DNA of 64,000 bases from Mycobacterium arosiense ATCC BAA-1401 = DSM 45069 (lineage in GTDB: Bacteria; Actinomycetota; Actinomycetes; Mycobacteriales; Mycobacteriaceae), in NCBI RefSeq assembly GCF_002086125.1, contig NZ_MVHG01000001.1, forward strand, positions 62,001 to 126,000, read 5' to 3'. Below, one piece after another: positions 10,249 through 19,560 of this stretch. The notes beneath the pieces are model-generated. The model saw only the letters and a program-made list of their open reading frames with translations. It searched no databases and was not told the DNA's origin. A program made the position numbers and the translations under genes. Position 1 is the stretch's first letter; each line of letters opens with the position of its first letter.

Positions 10249-12260
10249 CCGGACCGGGTCAGGCCCGAGTGCCCCTGGTCCGCCGCCTGCGCCGTTCGCA
10301 GCCGCTGCAGCGCCTGACGCACCTGCTCTCCGTTGGTGGTCGCCCAGAACGGCGGAAGCGACGCCCGCAGGTAGCCGCCGTAGCCGGCGGTGACCATGCG
10401 GGAGTCGAGCACCGCGACCACGCCCCGGTCGGTGACGCGGCGCAACAGCCGGCCCGACCCCTGCGCCAGCAGCAGCGCCGCGTGACTGGCCGCGACCGCC
10501 ATGAAGCCGTTGCCGCCGCGCGCCGCGACCGCGCGCTGCCGCGCGCCCAGCAATGGGTCGTCGGGCCGGGGAAACGGGATGCGGTCGATCAGCACCAGCG
10601 ACAGCGACGGCCCGGGCACGTCGACGCCCTGCCACAGCGACAGGGTGCCGAACAGGGAGGTCTGGGGGTCGGCACTGAACTGCTCGACGAGGGCCGAGGT
10701 GCTGTCGTCGCCCTGGCACAGCACCGGCGTCGACAGCCGGCCGCGCATCGCCTCGGCGGCGGCGCGGGCCGCGCGCATCGACGAGAACAACCCCAGGGTG
10801 CGTCCATCGGCGGCGGCGATGAGATCGGCGATTTCGCTCAGCTGCTCGGCCGAGCCGGTGCCGTCGCGTCCCGGTGGCGGCAGATGCGCGGCCACATACA
10901 GGATCCCGGCTTTCGCGTGCTCGAACGGCGAACCCACGTCCAGGCCGCGCCACCTCGCGTCGTCGTCCCCACCGGTCAGTCCCCACGCCGTCGCCATCGC
11001 GTCAAAAGAGCCGCCGATGGTCAGCGTGGCCGACGTGAGCACCGCCGTCGACCGCGCGAACACCCGGGACCGCAGCAGCCCGGCGACCGACAGCGGCGCC
11101 ACCCGCAACACCGGACGCAATGCGCCCCTGAGCTCCTCGTGCTCCAGCCACACCACGTCGGTGCGGTCGGGGATGGCCGGGCCGAACGACGCCAGCACGC
11201 GCGACGCCGTGTCCGATATCTCGCCCAGCGCCGCAACCGCTTCGGCGCGCGCCGACGCCGCCTTAGGGTCGTTCGTGCTGTCGATCGCCGAGCGCGCCGC
11301 GGCCGCCACGTCGCGCAGCGACGCCAGATACGTCGCCAGTTCCTCGTCGAGGCGATCGATGCGGCCCGGCGTGCCGTCGTGAATGATCGAGGCGAAGTTG
11401 GCCGTTGTCGCCTCCAGGCGCTGGATCAGTTCCGGCTCCACCAGGCGGGCGATCCGCCGGGCGGTCACGCCGAGGGCGGCGGACGTCAGCTCCGCGGTGG
11501 CCACCGACGTCACCCGGTCCACCAACTCGTGTGCCTCGTCGACGACCAACAGCGCATGCTCGGGCAGTACCGCCGACTCGGCCACCGCATCGATGGCCAA
11601 CAGCGCGTGGTTGGTGACGACGATATCGGCCTGACCCGCACGGCTGCGCGCCCGTTCGGAGAAGCACTCGGCACCGAACGGGCAGCGCGCCACCCCGAGG
11701 CATTCCCGCGCGGACACGCTCACCTGCGACCAGGATCGATCCGGCACGCCGGGCTTGAGGTCGTCGCGGTCGCCGGAATCGGTGTTCGACGCCCATGCGG
11801 TGAGCCGCTGCACGTCGCGGCCCAGGGCGCTGACGGCCGTCGGGTTGAACAGTTCCTCCTGGGGCCGGTCGTCGGCCTCCTCGCCGTCGGCGGCCGCGCC
11901 GTTGTGAATCTTGTTCAAACACAGATAGTTTCGCCGGCCTTTGAGCAATGCGAACTGCGGGCGGCGCGGCAGCGCATCGGCGAGCGCATCGACCAGCCGG
12001 GGCAGATCGCGGTCGACGAGCTGGCGCTGCAGGGCGATCGTGGCCGTGGACACGACGACGGGGGAGTCGTCCTCGAGGGCGTGCACGATCGCGGGCACCA
12101 GATACGCGAGCGACTTGCCGGTACCGGTGCCGGCCTGCACCACCAGATGTTCCTCGGTGGCGAAGGCCCGCTCCACCGCGGCGGCCATCTCCTGTTGGCC
12201 GCTGCGCTCACTGCCGCCGAGCGCGGCCACGGCGGTGGCCAGCAGCTCGGACACGGACAC
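10245..12260 (-). CDS. dinG: ATP-dependent DNA helicase DinG/Rad3 family
   Basis: 671 residues. A superfamily-2 helicase expected to unwind DNA 5'-3' in repair. Walker A is AGTGTGKS near residue 45 and the DEAH box is VVDEAHELVD near 245. Four cysteines between about 115 and 220 (CLNK, then ECLGVARCPFGAECF) fit the Fe-S cluster of XPD-like helicases. The C-terminal motif VI is QGSGRLLRR. Two GTG codons lie six bases apart at the start; I used the outer one. It starts 11 bp after pncB on the same strand, so the two are probably cotranscribed. Confidence 0.92.
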   Translation of the reverse strand: MSVSELLATAVAALGGSERSGQQEMAAAVERAFATEEHLVVQAGTGTGKSLAYLVPAIVHALEDDSPVVVSTATIALQRQLVDRDLPRLVDALADALPRRPQFALLKGRRNYLCLNKIHNGAAADGEEADDRPQEELFNPTAVSALGRDVQRLTAWASNTDSGDRDDLKPGVPDRSWSQVSVSARECLGVARCPFGAECFSERARSRAGQADIVVTNHALLAIDAVAESAVLPEHALLVVDEAHELVDRVTSVATAELTSAALGVTARRIARLVEPELIQRLEATTANFASIIHDGTPGRIDRLDEELATYLASLRDVAAAARSAIDSTNDPKAASARAEAVAALGEISDTASRVLASFGPAIPDRTDVVWLEHEELRGALRPVLRVAPLSVAGLLRSRVFARSTAVLTSATLTIGGSFDAMATAWGLTGGDDDARWRGLDVGSPFEHAKAGILYVAAHLPPPGRDGTGSAEQLSEIADLIAAADGRTLGLFSSMRAARAAAEAMRGRLSTPVLCQGDDSTSALVEQFSADPQTSLFGTLSLWQGVDVPGPSLSLVLIDRIPFPRPDDPLLGARQRAVAARGGNGFMAVAASHAALLLAQGSGRLLRRVTDRGVVAVLDSRMVTAGYGGYLRASLPPFWATTNGEQVRQALQRLRTAQAADQGHSGLTRSG

Positions 12261-12271
12261 GTCGGACGTGG

Positions 12272-13579
12272 CTACCCTCTAATCTGCGTCGTGATGACCG
12301 CGGGATCGCCGTGCGACAAGTTCAGTCCCTCCCACGGCAGACTGCGCAGCCCGGAAGTTACCAGTTCGCGCGCCGCCGCGAGGTTGGGTTTGGACACCAG
12401 CTCGCCACCGCGCACCAGGGGGACCGTCAGCATCCGGGCGGGTTCGGAGACGTCGGGCTGATGTCCGGCCGGGTACACCACCTCCTCGGTGATGGTCCCG
12501 GAGTCGCGGGACAACCGCAGCGCCTCCTTGCGTCCGCCGTGAGATTCCTTGTGGCTGCTGCGCTTTTGCACAGGCATGCCGTCCACCTCGACGAGTTTGT
12601 ACACCATGTCCGCCGTCGGGGCGCCCGAGCCGGTCACCAGCGACGTCCCCACGCCGTAACTGTCCACCGGTTCGGCGGCCAGGGCGGCGATGGAGAACTC
12701 GTCGAGGTCACCCGAGACCACGATGCGGGTCCGGGTGGCACCCAGCTCGTCGAGCTGGCGGCGGACCTGGCGGGCCAGCACGCCCAGCTCGCCGGAGTCG
12801 ATGCGCACCGCGCCGAGTCCCGTACCGGCGGCGGCCACGGCATTGGCCACACCGGTCGTCACGTCATAGGTGTCGACCAGCAGGGTGGTGTCCACCCCGA
12901 GCGCGTCGACCTGTGCCCGAAACGCCGCCAGTTCGGTCGATTCCGTGGGGGAGCCGGCGCGGGCGTGCAGCATGGTGAACGCGTGCGCGGAGGTGCCTTC
13001 GGCGGGTATTCCGTAGCAGCGCTGAGCCTCCAGGTTGGAGGAGGCGTCGAAGCCGGCGATGTAAGCGGCGCGTGCCGCGGCGACCGCCGCGGCCTCGTGG
13101 GTTCGCCGCGATCCCATCTCGATCAGTGATCGTCCCCTGGCCGCGCTCACCATGCGCGCCGCGGCCGAGGCGACGGCGGTGTCGTGATTGAAAATCGACA
13201 GCGCCAGCGTCTCGAGCACCACGCATTCGGCGAACGTCCCGCTCACCGAGAGCACCGGGGACCCGGGGAAGTACAGCTCGCCTTCGGCGTAGCCGTCGAT
13301 GTCGCCGCCGAACCGATATTCGCGCAAGTACCGCAACGTGTCTGGGTCGAGGAACTGCCCCAGCGACTGGCACGCCTGGTCATCGAAGGCGAATTGCGGC
13401 AGCGCCTCGAGCAGCCGGCCGGTGCCGGCGACCACGCCGTAACGGCGTCCTTGGGGGAGTCGGCGGGCGAAAAGCTCGAAGGTGGTCCGTCGATCGGCGC
13501 TGCCGTCTCGCAGCGCCGCCGCCAGCATCGTCAACTCGTACTTGTCGGTCAGCAGCCCAGTAACGACCGGGTCGTTCAT
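12272..13579 (-). CDS. pncB: Nicotinate phosphoribosyltransferase PncB
   Basis: 435 residues. It makes nicotinate mononucleotide from nicotinate and PRPP in the NAD salvage pathway. The N-terminus LLTDKYELTMLAAALRDG is diagnostic. The GTSAHAFTM segment holds the His that is phosphorylated during ATP-coupled catalysis, and the VRIDSGELG and VSGDLDEF loops line the PRPP site. It corresponds to pncB1 (Rv1330c) by position and is slightly shorter at the C-terminus from memory. It is divergent from clpS across 66 bp and upstream of dinG. Confidence 0.94.
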   Translation of the reverse strand: MNDPVVTGLLTDKYELTMLAAALRDGSADRRTTFELFARRLPQGRRYGVVAGTGRLLEALPQFAFDDQACQSLGQFLDPDTLRYLREYRFGGDIDGYAEGELYFPGSPVLSVSGTFAECVVLETLALSIFNHDTAVASAAARMVSAARGRSLIEMGSRRTHEAAAVAAARAAYIAGFDASSNLEAQRCYGIPAEGTSAHAFTMLHARAGSPTESTELAAFRAQVDALGVDTTLLVDTYDVTTGVANAVAAAGTGLGAVRIDSGELGVLARQVRRQLDELGATRTRIVVSGDLDEFSIAALAAEPVDSYGVGTSLVTGSGAPTADMVYKLVEVDGMPVQKRSSHKESHGGRKEALRLSRDSGTITEEVVYPAGHQPDVSEPARMLTVPLVRGGELVSKPNLAAARELVTSGLRSLPWEGLNLSHGDPAVITTQIRG

Positions 13580-13645
13580 TCCATAAAGGTATCGGCTGGG
13601 ATCGGGGCTCGGAAACGTCGTCCAACCCTCGGTATCGTGTAGGCC

Positions 13646-13951
13646 ATGGTTGTTATGTCAGCGCCCACCAAGCCGGGCACTACAGGACAACGAGAGTTCG
13701 CTCCGGTAGAGACCACGGCGAGCCCGTGGGTGACGATCGTCTGGGACGACCCGGTCAACCTGATGACCTACGTGACCTACGTATTCCAGAAGTTGTTCGG
13801 CTACAGCGAGCCGCACGCCACCAAGCTGATGCTGCAGGTGCACAACGAGGGAAAGGCCGTGGTGTCCGCCGGCAGCCGGGAGTCCATGGAAGTTGATGTG
13901 TCCAAGCTGCACGCCGCCGGTCTGTGGGCGACGATGCAGCAGGACCGCTGA
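13646..13951 (+). CDS. clpS: ATP-dependent Clp protease adaptor ClpS
   Basis: 101 residues. ClpS delivers N-end-rule substrates to the ClpC/ClpA unfoldase. The core from [21 protein letters not shown] to [10 protein letters not shown] is typical; the DDPVNLM loop and [12 protein letters not shown] helix form the N-degron pocket and ClpA-binding face. The leading 25 residues are a flexible arm. ATG 13646 is used; ATG 13655, three codons in, is equally possible. It is the first gene of a forward run with the DUF2017 and S58 peptidase genes. Confidence 0.94.
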   Translation: MVVMSAPTKPGTTGQREFAPVETTASPWVTIVWDDPVNLMTYVTYVFQKLFGYSEPHATKLMLQVHNEGKAVVSAGSRESMEVDVSKLHAAGLWATMQQDR

Positions 13952-13975
13952 GCCTCGAGGCGCTGGCGATTTCCT

Positions 13976-14557
13976 GTGCGCAAATGGAAGCGGGTTGAGA
14001 CCGCCAACGGTCCCCGTTTCCGGTCGTCGCTGGCCTCCCACGAGGCCGCCCTGCTCAAGAATCTGGCCACGGCGATGATCGGCCTGCTCGACGAGCGTGA
14101 ATCCGCTTCGCCGCCAGACGAACTCGAGGAGATCACCGGAATCAGGACCGGGAACGCCGAACCGCCCAAAGATCCCACGCTGCGTCGGCTGCTGCCCGAC
14201 TTCTATCGCCCCGACGACGACGACGCCGAGCGCCCCGATGCCGCGGCCAGCCTGAACGCGGCCTTGCGCAGCCTGCACGAGCCCGACATCGTCGACGCCA
14301 AACGCGTTGCTGCGCAGCGGTTACTGGGTACGGTCCCCGACGATGGCGGTCGCTTCGAGCTCACCGAGGAAGACGCGAACTGCTGGATCGCGGCGGTCAA
14401 CGACATCCGGCTGACGCTGGGAGTCATGCTCGAGGTCGGGCCCGACGGCCCGGAGCGCCTGCCGGCCGACCATCCGCTGGCCGTGCACTTCGACGTCTAC
14501 CAGTGGCTGACCGTCCTGCAGGAATACCTGGTCTTGGTGCTGATGGGTCCTCGATGA
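13976..14557 (+). CDS. DUF2017 family protein (Rv1332-like)
   Basis: 193 residues, GTG start, beginning MRKWKRVETANGPRF. It matches the conserved actinobacterial DUF2017 family that sits next to clpS. There are no membrane segments and no obvious catalytic motif; the middle is rich in Asp and Glu (PDDDDAERPDA). It starts 24 bp after clpS, so a role linked to Clp proteolysis is possible but only inferred from neighbourhood. The older label of transcriptional regulator is not supported by any DNA-binding motif I can see. Confidence 0.8.
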   Translation: MRKWKRVETANGPRFRSSLASHEAALLKNLATAMIGLLDERESASPPDELEEITGIRTGNAEPPKDPTLRRLLPDFYRPDDDDAERPDAAASLNAALRSLHEPDIVDAKRVAAQRLLGTVPDDGGRFELTEEDANCWIAAVNDIRLTLGVMLEVGPDGPERLPADHPLAVHFDVYQWLTVLQEYLVLVLMGPR

Positions 14558-14567
14558 CGGGCGACTT

Positions 14568-15617
14568 GTGAACGCCATCACCGACGTCGGGGGTGTGCGC
14601 GTCGGCCACCATCACCGGCTGGACCCCGACGCGGCCCTGGGCGCCGGCTGGGCCTGCGGCGTCACCGTCATACTCGCCCCGCCGGGGACCGTCGGCGCCG
14701 TCGACTGCCGCGGCGGTGCGCCCGGCACCCGCGAGACCGACCTGCTGGACCCGGCCAACACGGTGCGGTTCGTGGACGCGGTGTTGCTCGCCGGGGGCAG
14801 CGCCTTCGGCCTGGCCGCCGCCGACGGCGTCATGCGCTTCCTGGAAGAACACGAGCGCGGCGTGGCGATGGACGGCGGGGCGGTGCCCATCGTGCCGGCA
14901 GCGGTGATCTTCGATCTGCCGGTCGGGGGTTGGGAGTGCCGCCCGACGGCGGAGTTCGGTTACGCGGCCTGCGTGGCCGCCTTCGGCGGCGAGGCCGCCG
15001 GACAGGTAGCCGTCGGGACCGTCGGCGCCGGGGTGGGCGCGCGCGCCGGGGCGCTCAAGGGCGGTGTCGGGACGGCGTCGCGGGCGCTGCCGTCCGGCGT
15101 GACCGTCGGGGCGGTGGCCGTGGTGAACTCCGCCGGCGAGGTCGTCGACCGGGCCACCGGCCTGCCGTGGATGACGGACCTGACCCAGCAATTCGGGCTC
15201 CGGCCGCCACCGGCCGAGCAGATCGACGCCCTCGCCCAGTTGCCGTCCCCGTCGGATCCGGCGGACCACCCCCTCAACACCGTCATCGCGGTGGTGGCCA
15301 CCGACGCCGCCCTGAGCGCGGCGGCGTGCCGGCGGGTGGCGATCGCCGCGCACGACGGCCTGGCCCGCAGCATCCGGCCGGCGCACACACCGGTCGATGG
15401 TGACACCGTGTTCGTGCTGGCGACGGGGGCGGTCGAGGTGCCGCCCGCCGGGAATGCGCCCGCCGCCTTCTCGCCGGAGACCCGGCTGGCCACCGAGGTC
15501 GGCATCGCCGCCGCCGATTGCCTGGCCGAAGCGGTATTGGGTGGTGTGCTGGCCGCCGAATCGATCGCCGGCATACCGAGCTATCGCGACGTGCTGCCGG
15601 GCGCATTCGGTCGATGA
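14568..15617 (+). CDS. P1/S58 family peptidase (DmpA/NylC type), probably self-cleaving
   Basis: 349 residues, GTG start ten bases after the DUF2017 stop. The family are N-terminal nucleophile hydrolases (aminopeptidases, endo-amidases) that cut themselves once to expose a Ser or Thr nucleophile. ITDVGGVRVGHHH, GGAPGTRETDLL and GGSAFGL are family hallmarks. The segment HPLNTVIAVVATDAALS aligns with the NylC/DmpA cleavage region, which predicts cleavage between Asn237 and Thr238 and a two-chain mature enzyme. It is the equivalent of Rv1333. Substrate unknown. Confidence 0.87.
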   Translation: MNAITDVGGVRVGHHHRLDPDAALGAGWACGVTVILAPPGTVGAVDCRGGAPGTRETDLLDPANTVRFVDAVLLAGGSAFGLAAADGVMRFLEEHERGVAMDGGAVPIVPAAVIFDLPVGGWECRPTAEFGYAACVAAFGGEAAGQVAVGTVGAGVGARAGALKGGVGTASRALPSGVTVGAVAVVNSAGEVVDRATGLPWMTDLTQQFGLRPPPAEQIDALAQLPSPSDPADHPLNTVIAVVATDAALSAAACRRVAIAAHDGLARSIRPAHTPVDGDTVFVLATGAVEVPPAGNAPAAFSPETRLATEVGIAAADCLAEAVLGGVLAAESIAGIPSYRDVLPGAFGR

Positions 15618-15678
15618 GAGGCGACCGGCCGCTGCGCCGGTAGCCTTGACGATGCTGAACACGCTAGAAGGGCAGGCG

Positions 15679-16371
15679 ATGAGCAGAAGGGGCGCTCGTG
15701 GCTTCGCGGGGCGCACCGGCGCGCCTGGCGCCCAGCCGAAGAAGCGGTCCACCGCGACCACCGGGGCCGCCACCATCCTCACCTTCGTGGTGCTGCTCTA
15801 CCTCGTGGAGCTCATCGACCAGCTGACCCGGCATTCGCTGGACGCCAACGGCATCCGGCCGCTGGAAGCCGACGGGCTGTGGGGCATCGTGTTCGCCCCG
15901 GTGTTGCACGCGGGCTGGCAGCACCTGATGGCCAACACCGTGCCGCTGCTGGTCCTCGGATTCCTGATGACGCTGGCCGGCCTGTCCCGATTCGTCTGGG
16001 CGACCGCCATCGTGTGGATCCTCGGCGGCTTCGGCACCTGGCTCATCGGCAACGTCGGCAGCAGCTGCGGCCCCACCGACCACATCGGCGCCTCCGGTCT
16101 GATCTTCGGCTGGCTGGCCTTCTTATTGGTGTTCGGGATCTTCGTGCGCCGGATGCGCGACATCATCATCGGGCTGATCGTCATGTTCGCCTACGGCGGC
16201 GTTCTGCTCGGGGCCATGCCGGTGCTCGGCCAATGCGGGGGCGTGTCGTGGCAGGGCCACCTGTGCGGAGCGATCGCCGGCGTCATGGCCGCCTATTGGT
16301 TGTCCGCCCCGGAACGCAAGGGCCGGACGTCCAGGAAAGCCGGCACCACCGTGCCGCGGCCCAAGACATGA
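15679..16371 (+). CDS. Rhomboid family intramembrane serine protease (Rv1337-like)
   Basis: 230 residues with six hydrophobic segments. Rhomboids cut transmembrane helices inside the inner membrane. The catalytic Ser lies in [11 protein letters not shown] and the His in [11 protein letters not shown], and [13 protein letters not shown] is the usual loop-1/TM2 motif. ATG 15679 gives a short basic N-tail as in the M. tuberculosis homologue; ATG 15652 is an alternative. Its stop overlaps the murI start (ATGA), so the two are coupled. In M. tuberculosis mec, cysO and cysM precede it; here only 61 bp separate it from the S58 peptidase gene. Confidence 0.9.
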   Translation: MSRRGARGFAGRTGAPGAQPKKRSTATTGAATILTFVVLLYLVELIDQLTRHSLDANGIRPLEADGLWGIVFAPVLHAGWQHLMANTVPLLVLGFLMTLAGLSRFVWATAIVWILGGFGTWLIGNVGSSCGPTDHIGASGLIFGWLAFLLVFGIFVRRMRDIIIGLIVMFAYGGVLLGAMPVLGQCGGVSWQGHLCGAIAGVMAAYWLSAPERKGRTSRKAGTTVPRPKT

Positions 16372-17195
16372 GCTCGCCACTGGCACCCATCGGCGTCTTC
16401 GACTCCGGTGTCGGGGGACTCACGGTCGCGCGGGCGATCATCGACCAGCTGCCGGACGAAGACATCATTTACGTCGGCGATACCGGCCACGGCCCGTACG
16501 GGCCGCTGACCATCCCCGAGGTCCGCGCGCACGCGTTGGCCATCGGTGACGATCTCGTCGGGCGTGGCGTCAAGGCGTTGGTCATCGCCTGCAACACCGC
16601 GTCGGCCGCGTGCCTGCGGGACGCTCGCGAACGCTACGACGTGCCCGTCGTCGAGGTGATCCTGCCCGCGGTGCGCCGCGCGGTCGCCACCACCCGCAAC
16701 GGGCGCATCGGCGTCATCGGCACCCAGGCGACCATCAACTCGCACGCCTATCAGGACGCGTTCGCCGCCGCCCGTGACACCGAGATCACCGCGGTGGCGT
16801 GCCCGCGCTTCGTCGACTTCGTGGAGCGCGGCGTGACCAGCGGGCGTCAGGTGCTCGGGTTGGCCGAGGGCTATCTGGAGCCGCTGCAGCGCGCGCAGGT
16901 CGACACGTTGGTGCTCGGCTGCACGCACTATCCTCTGTTGTCCGGGCTCATCCAATTGGCGATGGGTGACAACGTGACGCTCGTCTCCAGCGCCGAGGAG
17001 ACCGCAAAGGAAGTGCTTCGGATGCTGACCGAACGGGACCTGCTACGCGCGCACCCGGATGACCCCGGCACCGCCCCGCCTTCCCGGGTCTTCGAAGCCA
17101 CCGGCGACCCCGAGGCGTTCACCGATTTGGCGGCGCGCTTCCTCGGTCCCGCCGTCACCGCTGTCCGGCCCGTTGTGCAGGTGCACATTGATTGA
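16368..17195 (+). CDS. murI: Glutamate racemase MurI
   Basis: 275 residues. It makes D-glutamate for peptidoglycan. [13 protein letters not shown] is the N-terminal signature; the two catalytic cysteines are Cys75 in IACNTASA and Cys185 in GCTHYPLL. The start ATG at 16368 overlaps the rhomboid stop by four bases, arguing for translational coupling. A 27-bp gap follows before the metallo-beta-lactamase gene. Gene order equals Rv1337-Rv1338-Rv1339. Confidence 0.96.
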   Translation: MSSPLAPIGVFDSGVGGLTVARAIIDQLPDEDIIYVGDTGHGPYGPLTIPEVRAHALAIGDDLVGRGVKALVIACNTASAACLRDARERYDVPVVEVILPAVRRAVATTRNGRIGVIGTQATINSHAYQDAFAAARDTEITAVACPRFVDFVERGVTSGRQVLGLAEGYLEPLQRAQVDTLVLGCTHYPLLSGLIQLAMGDNVTLVSSAEETAKEVLRMLTERDLLRAHPDDPGTAPPSRVFEATGDPEAFTDLAARFLGPAVTAVRPVVQVHID

Positions 17196-17222
17196 CCTGC
17201 GGAGGAGATTCCCGTCACACCA

Positions 17223-18050
17223 ATGCGGCCATGTTTTCGTCACGGTCCGATCGGGCATGGCACAGTAGTGTCCGTGCGAATAACCGTGCTCGGCTGCTCG
17301 GGCAGCGTGGTGGGTCCGGACTCGCCCGCGTCGGGTTATCTGCTACGGGCACCCGACACTCCGCCGTTGGTCATCGACTTCGGCGGGGGCGTTCTCGGGG
17401 CGCTGCAGCGCTATGCCGACCCCGGTTCCGTGCACGTGCTGTTGTCGCATCTGCACGCCGATCACTGTTTGGATCTGCCCGGCCTGTTCGTGTGGCGGCG
17501 CTATCACCCGACGCGTCCGCTGGGTAAGGCGTTGCTCTACGGGCCGGGCGACACCTGGTCGCGGTTGGGCGCGGCGTCGTCACCCTACGGCGGTGAGATC
17601 GATGATTGCTCGGACATTTTCGACGTTCGGCATTGGGTCGACGGTGAGGCGGTGACGATCGGCGCGCTGACGGTGACGCCACGGGTGGTGGCCCATCCGA
17701 CGGAGTCCTACGGCCTGAAGATCACCGACCCCTCCGGCGCGTCGTTTGTCTACAGCGGTGACACCGGCGTCTGCGGTCAGCTCGTCGAGCTGGCTCGCGG
17801 CGCCGACGTTTTCCTCTGCGAGGCGTCGTGGACGCACGCGCCGGATCGTCCGCCCGCGCTGCATCTGTCGGGCACCGAGGCAGGACGTGCCGCGTCCGAG
17901 GCCGGCGTTCACGAACTGTTGCTGACACACATCCCGCCGTGGACGTCGCGCGAGGACGTGATCAGCGAGGCCAAGGCCGAGTTCGACGGTCCCGTGCATG
18001 CGGTGGTGTGCGGCGAGACGTTCGATATCCGCCGCTCCGAGCGGGTCTGA
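17223..18050 (+). CDS. Metallo-beta-lactamase fold phosphodiesterase (Rv1339-like, cAMP phosphodiesterase)
   Basis: 275 residues. The metal-binding motif HLHADHCLD (HxHxDH) is complete, with the second ligand set in HPTES, YSGDTG and a late LTHIPPW. From memory the M. tuberculosis homologue Rv1339 has been reported as an atypical class II cAMP phosphodiesterase, so cyclic-nucleotide breakdown is the best call; RNase Z-like activity is the alternative. ATG 17223 gives the longer form annotated in M. tuberculosis; GTG codons about 17 residues in (near VSVRITVLGCSGS) are also plausible and would remove an unstructured leader. Confidence 0.86.
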   Translation: MRPCFRHGPIGHGTVVSVRITVLGCSGSVVGPDSPASGYLLRAPDTPPLVIDFGGGVLGALQRYADPGSVHVLLSHLHADHCLDLPGLFVWRRYHPTRPLGKALLYGPGDTWSRLGAASSPYGGEIDDCSDIFDVRHWVDGEAVTIGALTVTPRVVAHPTESYGLKITDPSGASFVYSGDTGVCGQLVELARGADVFLCEASWTHAPDRPPALHLSGTEAGRAASEAGVHELLLTHIPPWTSREDVISEAKAEFDGPVHAVVCGETFDIRRSERV

Positions 18051-18135
18051 GTCAGCGCGACGGCGCCCAACTTGCCGGCCTCCTCAGCGCGGGGCGCGCA
18101 TCGTCGGCAGGGCTTCGTTGGCTTAGGGTTGCGGG

Positions 18136-18915
18136 GTGACGAGACGAGAAGACGGCCGCCTTGACGACGAGCTTCGGCCCGTGGTCATCACCCGCGGTTT
18201 CACCGACCACCCCGCCGGCTCGGTATTGATCGAATTCGGCCACACCAAGGTCATGTGCACCGCCAGCGTGACCGAAGGGGTGCCGCGGTGGCGCAAGGGG
18301 TCGGGCCTGGGGTGGCTGACCGCGGAGTACGCGATGTTGCCGTCGGCCACCCATACCCGTACCGACCGCGAGGCGGTGAAGGGCCGCCTGTCCGGGCGCA
18401 CGCAGGAGATCAGCCGGCTGATCGGGCGGTCGTTGCGTGCCTGCATCGACTTGGCGGCGCTCGGCGAGAACACCATCGCCGTCGACTGCGACGTGCTGCA
18501 GGCCGACGGCGGCACCCGCACCGCGGCGATCACGGGTGCCTTCGTGGCGCTGTCCGACGCGGTGACCTATCTGGCGGCGGCGGGGAAGCTGTCGGACCCC
18601 CGGCCGCTGTCGTGCGCGATCGCGGCGGTCAGCGTCGGTGTGGTCGACGGCCGGATCCGCGTCGATTTGCCCTATGAGGAGGACGCCCGCGCCGAGGTAG
18701 ACATGAACGTCGTCGCCACCGACACCGGGACGCTCGTCGAAGTGCAGGGGACCGGCGAGGGGGCGACGTTCCCGCGGTCGACGCTGGACAAGTTGCTCGA
18801 CGTCGCGCTGGCCGCCTGCGACAAGCTGTTCGCCGCGCAGCGCGAGGCGCTCCAGCTGCCGTACCCGGGTGTGCTCCCCGACGGTCCCCCGGTGCCGAAG
18901 GCGTTCGGCAGCTGA
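18136..18915 (+). CDS. rph: Ribonuclease PH
   Basis: 259 residues, GTG start. A phosphorolytic 3'-5' exoribonuclease that trims tRNA 3' ends. [18 protein letters not shown], the [20 protein letters not shown] segment (here [15 protein letters not shown]) and [18 protein letters not shown] are conserved RNase PH blocks; the Arg-rich [22 protein letters not shown] region binds RNA. Its stop overlaps the likely CTG start of rdgB, and the pair rph-rdgB is a common actinobacterial operon. Confidence 0.96.
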   Translation: MTRREDGRLDDELRPVVITRGFTDHPAGSVLIEFGHTKVMCTASVTEGVPRWRKGSGLGWLTAEYAMLPSATHTRTDREAVKGRLSGRTQEISRLIGRSLRACIDLAALGENTIAVDCDVLQADGGTRTAAITGAFVALSDAVTYLAAAGKLSDPRPLSCAIAAVSVGVVDGRIRVDLPYEEDARAEVDMNVVATDTGTLVEVQGTGEGATFPRSTLDKLLDVALAACDKLFAAQREALQLPYPGVLPDGPPVPKAFGS

Positions 18916-19526
18916 CGCGCCGGCTGCTGGTCGCCAGCCGCAATCCGAAGAAGCTGGCCGAGTTGCGCCGGGTGCTCGACGCCGCCGGCCTGACCGGCTT
19001 GACGTTGGTGTCGCTCGACGACGTGGCGCCGTTCGACGAAGCCCCGGAGACGGGCGCGGTGTTCGAAGACAACGCGTTGGCCAAGGCGCGGGATGCCTTC
19101 AATGCGAGCGGGTTGCCAAGCGTGGCCGACGATTCCGGGCTGGAGGTCGCCGCGCTCAATGGCATGCCCGGCGTGCTGTCGGCGCGCTGGTCGGGTCGAC
19201 ACGGTGATGACCCGAATAACACCGCGTTGCTGCTGGCGCAGTTGCGCGACGTGCCCGACGGACGGCGCGGTGCGGCGTTCGTCTCAGCCTGCGCGCTCGT
19301 GTCGGCCGCCGGGGAGGTCGTCGTCCGCGGCGAGTGGCCCGGCAGCATTGCCCGCGAACCGCGCGGCGACGGCGGCTTCGGCTATGACCCGGTCTTCGTT
19401 CCGAACGGACACGACCGCACGGCGGCAGAGCTGAGCCCGGCGGAGAAGGACGCCGTTTCGCATCGCGGGCGGGCGCTGCGGCTGCTGTTGCCGGCATTCG
19501 AGGCGCTGGCCCGATCTGGGGGCTAG
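18912..19526 (+). CDS. rdgB: XTP/dITP pyrophosphatase RdgB (Ham1), probably initiating at CTG
   Basis: 204 residues if started at CTG 18912. The enzyme removes ITP and XTP from the nucleotide pool. The N-terminal [14 protein letters not shown] holds the substrate-binding SxNxxK motif; ADDSGLEV and [13 protein letters not shown] are further signatures. Reading upstream in frame I find no ATG, GTG or TTG before the conserved N-terminus back to about 18840. The first standard codon, TTG 18963, would delete the SRNPKK motif. The CTG shares bases with the rph stop (CTGA), mimicking the common ATGA/GTGA coupling, and gives the same length as the M. tuberculosis protein. Confidence 0.9.
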   Translation: MTRRLLVASRNPKKLAELRRVLDAAGLTGLTLVSLDDVAPFDEAPETGAVFEDNALAKARDAFNASGLPSVADDSGLEVAALNGMPGVLSARWSGRHGDDPNNTALLLAQLRDVPDGRRGAAFVSACALVSAAGEVVVRGEWPGSIAREPRGDGGFGYDPVFVPNGHDRTAAELSPAEKDAVSHRGRALRLLLPAFEALARSGG

Positions 19527-19538
19527 GCCGCTTGGTCC

Positions 19539-19555
19539 GCCGCCGCATCGGCGGC
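19539..19555. terminator. Probable bidirectional terminator between rdgB and the DUF3817 gene
   Basis: GCCGCCG, a CAT loop and CGGCGGC form a perfect 7-bp stem between two convergent genes. On the + strand it is followed by TTTC, a short U-tract. Seen directly; the function is inferred. Confidence 0.55.
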
Positions 19556-19560
19556 TTTCG

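Noticed and set aside
9370..10986. 538-residue minus-strand open frame spanning the glgP and dinG 3' ends
   Set aside because: It covers two well-supported genes and has Arg/Gly-rich shadow composition.
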